A program made the position numbers and the translations under genes. 64,000 nt of DNA from Diphasiastrum complanatum (Eukaryota > Streptophyta > Lycopodiopsida > Lycopodiales > Lycopodiaceae). This document shows positions 27,301-36,300 of this stretch, one piece after another. The stretch's first letter is position 1. Each line of letters opens with the position of its first letter. The notes below the pieces were generated by a model. It made no database searches and had not been told where the DNA came from. It saw only the letters and a program-made list of their open reading frames with translations. The stretch is from contig CM055109.1 of assembly GCA_029204225.1 (NCBI GenBank), positions 46,314,966 through 46,378,965 of the forward strand, in the 5' to 3' direction.

Positions 27301-30300
27301 TTGTTTTCATTTGTAACAGCTATATTAGAACCCCCAGGAACAAGCTCAACTGTGGTGCGCTTTCCAAAATTTTCTTCCGTCACAGTGAAATCAAGAGCGA
27401 GTTCCTTGGCATTCCCCTCGTAGTGCTGCCATTAAGTGCCAATAGAGCAGTTGGAATTTCGAAATGAGGTAAGATAGGGCCACATACTTAATACATAAAA
27501 ATGATTTGCGAGGTTCTTTTTCATGATCCTTTATGTTGCTTTTATTGGTAGTGACAACTTAAGTATGTAGCTGACAAAACTAGAAAAGAAATATTCCATG
27601 TACTACTTGCATAACACAGCAACCTTCAAAGCACGTAATATTGTATAAGTAGCAGAGCATAATTGGACGGTTCTGTAGATCGTAAAAATTCTACAAAAAG
27701 CACTGTCAAGTAAAATAGAAATGATTGCATAAGTGTTTTGATGCTTTGATGCTTAGAAGCCCGTTCCGACCAAAATGGGTCGGAACGTTCCGTTCCGTAC
27801 GTTCCTGGTCGTTTAAGTTATAAAAAAAAATGCATTTTATATGATTAAATCCTCTGTATTTTTTTATTTTTTTTTGAGGGCATCGGTCGCGTTCCGTTCC
27901 GGAACAGGCAACTAAGCTTTGATGTACGAGTGTAAGCTCTAGTCCATCATATTATATCCTGTGTTAACAATCTCACATGAGCACACTAGATTGCTACTAA
28001 GGGACTCCATGCATTTCATACACTATTTGGCATAGTTTAGGGAAACTTTCCCAACAGGAAACAAACAATGGTAATTGGGAACAAGATATGAGAAACACGG
28101 AAATGTTACATTGCGACAGACTACCTAGTGCAAGTTATGGACATGAGTTAGACATTACATTAAGCTTTATTTATGAAAATCCTTTCGCCAAAATTATACA
28201 TATGCTTCCATTCATTTCCTGGGTGCTCGTGTCCCCACTTTAGACATTCTTTTCATTTTGTCTTAGCCATTGAAATGATGTAGATTATCTAGTTATTTGT
28301 GCTTGGATGACATATGCATGAAGCATATTCGGAATTTTCTAGTTCCCCTAAAAGGGTCTCCAAATGGCACAAGTAGGATATCCATGAGTCGTTCCACAGT
28401 TGGTTACCCGAGAGCATTTTAAGTTCTTTGTAGGAGACTCATATCTGTGCTTGCTTTGGCAGAGAATCTATTATCCAACTGAGGATCAACTTATTACATC
28501 ATAACTCGACAATTTTATTACATAGAGGGTTTATGCCATTATGCATAGCTTGTAGAGTTAGCTTAGACCAGTTCATGCTTTATCAGAGACGTTTTTGTGT
28601 CCCCACCAATTAGACATACACAGCCATCACTCTTTCCTTATATTTTGGAATGTGGTGCAAAAGATATCAATAAACCTTACTTTTCTTCTGTCTTAGTTGC
28701 ACTTTGGAAATTGACATAGTGTAGTGCATTCTAAAATAGCATGTTGTTTCCAGAATGCAATCTCACATCTGTTACTTCCCATGGGTCTTCGTTTTACGTT
28801 TATTAAATTGCAAGCTTGTATTTATTGCTATTTTCCTAGGTGCTACATTTTGCTATTGAAAAATGTCTCCATGAACTATACAATAGATTGATGATAATCC
28901 ATGTATGTTTACTGAGAGAGAGAGGTATGCAGAAAGTTCATAGACTACTTTGGGTGGGTGTGAGTGTAATACGACTGTTTGTCATATTTATTAAACGTAG
29001 TGTGCAATGAGGAAACCGTTGCTTATATAGCAACTTCATTATACAAAATGGAATCCAAGGGTTGGCTGAGTTGGTTAGCTCGGCATCCAAATTTTCTCTG
29101 ATCCCAGGTTCAAGCCCCCCTTGGAAACCAAGATGCATTATACAAAATGTATCTCCCCGCATGTGACAAGTTCATGTATCATGCAGTTAAGCTCGCCCAC
29201 CCAGCTTCGATTCTCTGTGATCCCATAGGTTGATGATACCAAAAAGCATTATACAAAATGTGAACCTTTGAAAATAGTGAGAATTTTAGGTTAAACAGAT
29301 GACGTACCTTGAGGAAAATGAGATTCCGATGAAGTTCAAAGTCTAAGCCAGATAGTTCTTCCAAGAAACTATTTCGGCCAAGCAATTTTGAAACAAATAT
29401 CGGCGAGAAAGAGTACTCTAGTAAGATTCCTTCATACAAAGCTTTTCCAACAATTTTCCCCAAGAACTCTATCATTTGTAAGCCATAACCCAAGTTTCCA
29501 GCGGCTGGATGAGGAAACAACAACCCTTCATCTGTGGCTGTTTGCACAAATAACCCATACCTGGAACAAGTTGCATGTATAATGCAAGCGACAGTTACAT
29601 AGATGTCGAGAAACTTAGCAGATTTTCATGAAAGCATCATCTATGTAAGATCTGGCAGATACAGGTCATTACCTAGGGCTAATATAATTAGAGATACCTA
29701 AAAGTTAATTTGCCATTACCCTGGATCAAATGCCGCTTTGGCAAGATCTGTGAGAAACTCTTTGAATAGACCACCATAATCTAAACCTGCCTCCTGTAGT
29801 CCATGCTCATTAACAAATGACACATTAATATTGGACTTCAGTTTAGAACCCAGTCTGTTGAGTTGCCTGAAGCCATCTTCCACAATGTGATCCCTTCTTA
29901 TAGATACTTCAAGTGACCCAGATCCAGGTGCCATGGCTTCCCCTCCCATTCTTTTGAGTACTTTGTCAGCTCGTATGAACTCTCGAAAAATTTGCACCCT
30001 TTCCATCACCAAAAACAAAGAAAGCATCAGAACTAGTTAGTGATCAATTATAAGTATGATTACTCTACGATGACCTTAGGTGCTTTTACCAGAATTTTCA
30101 TTATCTGATCTCTTTGCATCATATTAGGGTGAGTGTGACCAAGCAATCTGTGCCTCCTCAGGTAGCCAATTGAAAATTTTCATCAACATATTGAGTTATG
30201 CATGTGTAACACTGAAGTACTATTTGATTACATTGGGTAAATGTCATTATGTGATGCTGGTAATTTTTAAAACATTTGGCAGCTAGATAGTACGTCACAG

Positions 30301-33300
30301 GTGTTTGGGTAAGTTTTTGGAGACTACAAATAGAACAACTCTTTTGCCATAAAAGAATGGATGATTCTGCTTCTTGAGAGTCCTTCCTTGGAGATTCTTG
30401 TACTCCCACATGTACAAGCTCGGGATTTCCATGCTAATATAACCACTATGAAATATTAGCTAAACACTTGTGCACATTGCAGACAGATAAAAAATTGTAA
30501 CATGGATGAAAGGACACTTGAAGTATCAAGCATACAATAAACCTTGATATATAAGGAATGCACTATAGCTCTAACCTTTCTTCAAATGGAAAGACATGAG
30601 GGATTGTAATAAGAACAGAACCAAGAGCTGGGACTTGCAAACACTCTCCTGATTTTACTGAAGCTGATGCCAGTTCATGAGCCCGTGCGGCTGCTGCTGC
30701 ATGTGGCCAAGTTGCCATGGCAGGAGCAAGCCAGAGTTCTGATGGGCAGAAAGTGCGACGACAATCTCTTTCATATAATAAACGCAAACACCTACATGCG
30801 ACTTCCATCAATGACTGATACTGCTGTCTAAATGTTGAAAAGAATCCATGGTAGACCATGCTATTAAGCATTGCTGAAATAGTTCTCTGATGTTCCAGGC
30901 TAAAAGGAGCCTACACAATATTCAAGAACCACAAATTAGACTGTTCTACTGGATGAGCGTTTCACACATCATTCTTTTTAGCAGAGCTGCATATTATTCC
31001 AATCCCTTTTCTCCTCATGTACAATCATCGTGCTGCTGGACAAGACTGCATAAGCATAGTTTTGTGCCAGCTTCACTATCAACTCAAATACTACACATAA
31101 CAAACTTGCAACAGAAACCTTAAAAGTTTTTAGATTTACACATGAAGGCATTGTTTTGCAAAAATGAAACAGCTCTTATTAAAGACTGTGTGTCTGTGTG
31201 TGTGCGCGCGCGCGTGCGCGTGAGAAAAGAAGAGAGATCCAATAAAACTCTTAATCACCTAAACAAAGCAGCACCAAAAGTCTCTTTTGCAATTGAGTTG
31301 ATAGAGGTTAATATTGGCAAAGAAATTCTGAGCTATGCATTGCAAAATTAACAGCTAGAAAGTTGATTGAAACTTGTAGAATAGCATATACCCTTTCAGC
31401 CTAAGCTCAAACAAATACTAAGGTTACTTTCTTCTAGGCCAATTTTGCAAGCTGTTAAAATTATTTACACTTAGCAAACCCAATACTCTGGCAACAGATT
31501 GCAACCCAAAGACCTACTCATTATAGCCTCTTCCTGGCAAAACAATACTGTGATATCATGCAATAAATAACTGTAGTAAAACCTGATGCTCATAGAATTC
31601 CTCGTCATCCAGCACAAGTAGCAAGTGAGCATAGGCGGCACAAAATAGTAGAAGCACTGATGCAGCTTCCTCTGGAATTTTTTGAGGCCCTCCTTTCAAC
31701 AAATCCCAATCAAATGCTTTTACTCCCAAATCCTTGGCTTCCATACATTGCCTCTCTAATCCTAGCTTAGTATCCACACTGTCACCAGCTATAGCTTTGG
31801 TACCCATTTTCAGAAACGCACTAGCCCACTTATTTCCTGCAGATTTTCCTGCATTTCCTTCTTTAGAGCCTGCTTCATTATTTAATACAATTTGTTGCCC
31901 GGCATCGCTTGTAATGCTTCCAGAAGCTACCTGATAATGGTTCCCTAACTTAAGAGCGTTCTGAAGCCACAACCAAAGAGCAGGAAGTAATGAGCTTGTG
32001 AATGCCAAAAGATTTAGAATGGGTAGAGCTCCATCTATTGAATTTAGTGTGATAAATGCAGTCAAAAGATACCCATACAGTTCAGCAATTTCTGGGAATT
32101 CTAACAACCCACTTAATTCTGTCGCCTGACCAGCTTCAGTATTCGAACTCTTCATATCTACTCTTAAATAACAACCTCCCCGTTCTGAAGAGATGACTTC
32201 AAGAAGTTCCACCAAATGCCATCGCTGGTGCACTGGTCTCAACTGTTTAATAAATGACTGCAAAACAGCATCTTGAAGCATATTATTGTTGGAGTTGCCA
32301 GGCGCATCAGCACTTTTGGAATCTTCTTCATCTTCACCAAATCTAGCTTTTCTCTGTTGCCGAGTGATTTCAATCCATGGAATAAGATCTTTCAAAAGAT
32401 TGCAGAGAGCTTGTACATACTTTTTATAGTCTATTTCGTCCAGAAAATGCCCAGAGAAATTTTGACTACGGTCACTGCAATCGTTAGGCTTTGAAGATAA
32501 AACCACCACATTAGCTAATGCCCAAGCTGATAGTGGAACTTTTTCATAATTAGGATCATACTTGATTTGAATATGAGAAGACGGAGAACAAAAAGCTCCA
32601 GTACCCTGACTCAAATTTGCCTGCAAACACTAAAACAACTTTGAGTGGTCAGACAAAATAAATGAGTATTCACTGGTGGACAAGCCACCAAGCCTATTGG
32701 CAAATACTAATGGTAACCCGTGACTGACAGAAGTCTCACAGTACTAAAAAACTACTTGAATCTCAGCCACTTGACAAACTACAAAATTAAACAATTTTGT
32801 TCTTGCAGACCCAAACAAACAACTTCTGAATAGATGCAGAAGCTTAAGAATATCCAACCTACCATTATTTCTAGCATCTAGCAAGAGATACTTGCTATTT
32901 GATACTGCCCAAAATACTATCTTTTACATCATCAGGGGAGGTGCCTAGGTTATTAAGTAGCAGACTGTTTTACTGCTAAAAGTAGTTGTCATTCATATTG
33001 CTTTATTATAGTAACCAGATTGAGGCTTTGGGGCTCGACCACAGGAAGTAAGATATAACCTAAAAGTACAGAAAATTTACAAGCCATAGTTAAAGGTTGA
33101 TTCCTAAAGTTAAATATTCCAATGATTACATGTATCCAACATACGATAAGAGGAAATGTGTAGTTCGGATGACATTGACAAGGAGAATGAGGGCAAAGAT
33201 TTGCGAAGTCTACACCAAGATAGCTTGGCTTGCATAGTCTATGTTGCACCACTCATTACTTGAAAGAGTGAAAGGAAAACTATTAATTCTTCTGTCCCAA

Positions 33301-36300
33301 AAACATAAATTTTTGCACTGCCTCATGCTGGCGCCCAAAGAATCAAACATATAATTTTTATCATTGTCCTGAAGCTCTTGTTTCAAAGAAGAGGAAAATG
33401 AAGTTGATGATCTTCATTTATCATTTAGATTCCCATTCATCATCAATTATCAACTGGAATGTTAATGATTTCCAAGAGACCTATAAGGATTTGCTTACAA
33501 AAGGCCTCACTGCTCCACCTGAACACACTTTTGTGTTCTTTTCTTGCCAATAAAAAGAAAAATGGGACCGAAGTACAGACTGAGACACTACTAGTATTGA
33601 AACTTATTTGCTATCTCACACAAACTTGGTTCACTAGATTTCTCCAGGGCATGACTATCATAGATAACTACAGACAGATTAGTAATCTGCAGTGTACAGA
33701 ATAAAATTACGTTCAGTATCTCACAACCCATCAAGAAATGATGGTTCTCCTTAGGAGGAAGCTCTAAGCCTGGTTAGACTACTGTTAGGCCAAAGCTAAA
33801 TTGGGTAGAATATGCTAATTCAATCATATTTCTAAATGAAGAATCGTCCTTCAAGTTATGCTCCCAATCACAGAGAATCAAACAGTAATGCAACAACATA
33901 GTAGATTGTCAATTCATTATGAATCTCCAACAAACATATAAAAAATAATGAACTACCTTGCAGGCCCTCAAAGGTTCAAGGAAACACTGCCAGTGAGTTC
34001 TCCCTGAAGAAGCTCACAATCTATTATGAAACTCGATTATAATTAAAAGAATAGTGTTCCCAGGCCGCTCACGTTGCCCAGGCAGCGTGAGCGCTGCCCG
34101 GGACCCCTTTTTTTCAGATTTTCCTTCATGTTTTTTTTCGGGCAGCGGTCGCGCTGCCCCACGGGCAGCCTGACCCTGCCCAGAAAAAAACTCCCCATTT
34201 TTCAAATTTGTACCCTCCCGCCCAAAACCCTGCCCTGCCCGCCCAAAACACATGCCCGCCCACGGACTTGCGGGCTCACATCGCTAGTCATCTCATATTA
34301 GGATTTATGGCACCCACCAATCTAGGAAGTTTTGTTGGTTGGCTTTAAATATTCAATACCTCAAACACTTAACAAACTCTAATTACCCATCTCAATGTAT
34401 GTCAATGTGCCAAATTTGATGGAAGGATGCTAGAAAAGATGACTATGTTGAAGACAATGCTGCATGTATACATATATATGCTGAAGAAGATCCCTTAGAA
34501 ATATATATGCAGTGCATGAAATGTGGCCTGCTAGTTGACAGCTTGTTTCCTCACCTCTATGTCTGTAATTGCACAAGCTGCAACAAATGAACACTTTCAA
34601 GAAGATACCTGGAAAGGTCGGATGGGGCCACAGAAGGTCCTGGAGGAAAAGGAGGTGGCATGCAACTTGGTTATGTGGAACACACCAAACAAAGCACGGC
34701 ACACTGGGCCATGAACAGACGTGTATACTTGTGTTGATTCCACATTCACAATCAATCTATGGTTCCCTATTGCAACAATCATCATCCAAGATTGTTGCTA
34801 TAGAACATCAATTCTGTATAGCTTTTAATACCATGGTGAAGGATGCCAGCATTTGTTAATTAGAGGTTCCTTACAGTCTACTTCTGTTTATGAACATTGT
34901 GAGCATTCAGCAATCCGTGTGTACACTACTCATCAGATGTTTCTTCAAAAATCAAGTGTGTCCGTCTAAAAGTTCTTTATTTTTTCACCTTTAAACGTCC
35001 GTAGACCAAAGTAAATAGTGCAGTGCATTCTCTTTTTCCAAGGATGGCCATCCATACCAATTTCATGGTCAGGACATTAGCAAAGAAGTTGTGAAAATTT
35101 AGACATATGGTTGGACATTAAATAAGAAACGAGTCAACGTGACAACAATCTATGTAAACTCCATTACTAAGGAAACTGAATTACTGGCTAAAACATATTT
35201 TAAAGAGCAACTACTTCCAAGTAGAAACTTTTATATCGGGCCAACCATCAGAAATATAATAAACTCACCGCAAAAACTTGAAGACAAGGTCTCAGAGCAG
35301 ATGCATGCTGAAAAGCGGGTAAAAAAACAGCAGGAAGACGCTGTGTCAGAAAAGGTATTGTTAGAATGTGCTTGCAAAGCTGCTCCGCAGCTTTTAATGT
35401 GATTTCTGCACTCTCCATCTCAACTCTTAAATTTGTTAGATCTTGATTTTTACTAGCAGGTTGGGAATAAGTAACAAGAGGCCGCAGCATTAGTGTAATA
35501 ACACTGGCTGTTATAATCAGCTTGTCTTTGCCTCCAGTATCTTCAAGATTTGTGCAACTATCCAAATTCACAGGCCACTGAAGGAGCAAATAGGCCCGAG
35601 CTGCTTGGTAAAGGCCAGCATTTCCTTCTGCAAGCCAATCCAAGATGCGAAAAACCATCAAGTAAGCTTTTTCTTTTCCATCTTGCAAGCCTTTCCACAT
35701 GTTTGCATCACTCAAGGTAACCATCAATTTTACGGTCAAGCTAAGTAAGAGGGACCATTGTTCCTCACAAACTTTCGCTCCACTACGATCACCCGCCAAG
35801 ATTGTGCAGCAAACATCGAATAATTTATGTACCTGATACATCCACTGTGCTTTTTCTTCCTCGGATCCAACAGCTAAACAACAAAAATTCCTGCGAGGAT
35901 CTGAAAACCATCCAATAAATACACAATATATCAATGACTTTTCAGTTTGTGTAAATGTGCTAAAATCTTGTAAACAAGATGGTCTCACAAGCTCCAAGAA
36001 CTATAATGATTTTAAAGTCAGCATTGATAAAAAGCATTCACTGAAAAAAGTAAATACACAAAATCAGGGGTACTAGGTTACCTCTAAAAAAATCCCAGTT
36101 AAGTGAAACATGGTGATAGGTATACTCCTCCATGACTGGGGGCATGGAAAGACAAACTTTAGGCTGGTTACTCCTTTATGTTCTCTTGAGATCAGATTAG
36201 TCTCTTATCAACCTAAGTCAGTTAGGGACATAGTTGTGAGCTTCTAGCTATCTTCACTAATGGTGAAATGTTCAAACTTCTCTTTCACTGTCGCAGGCTT

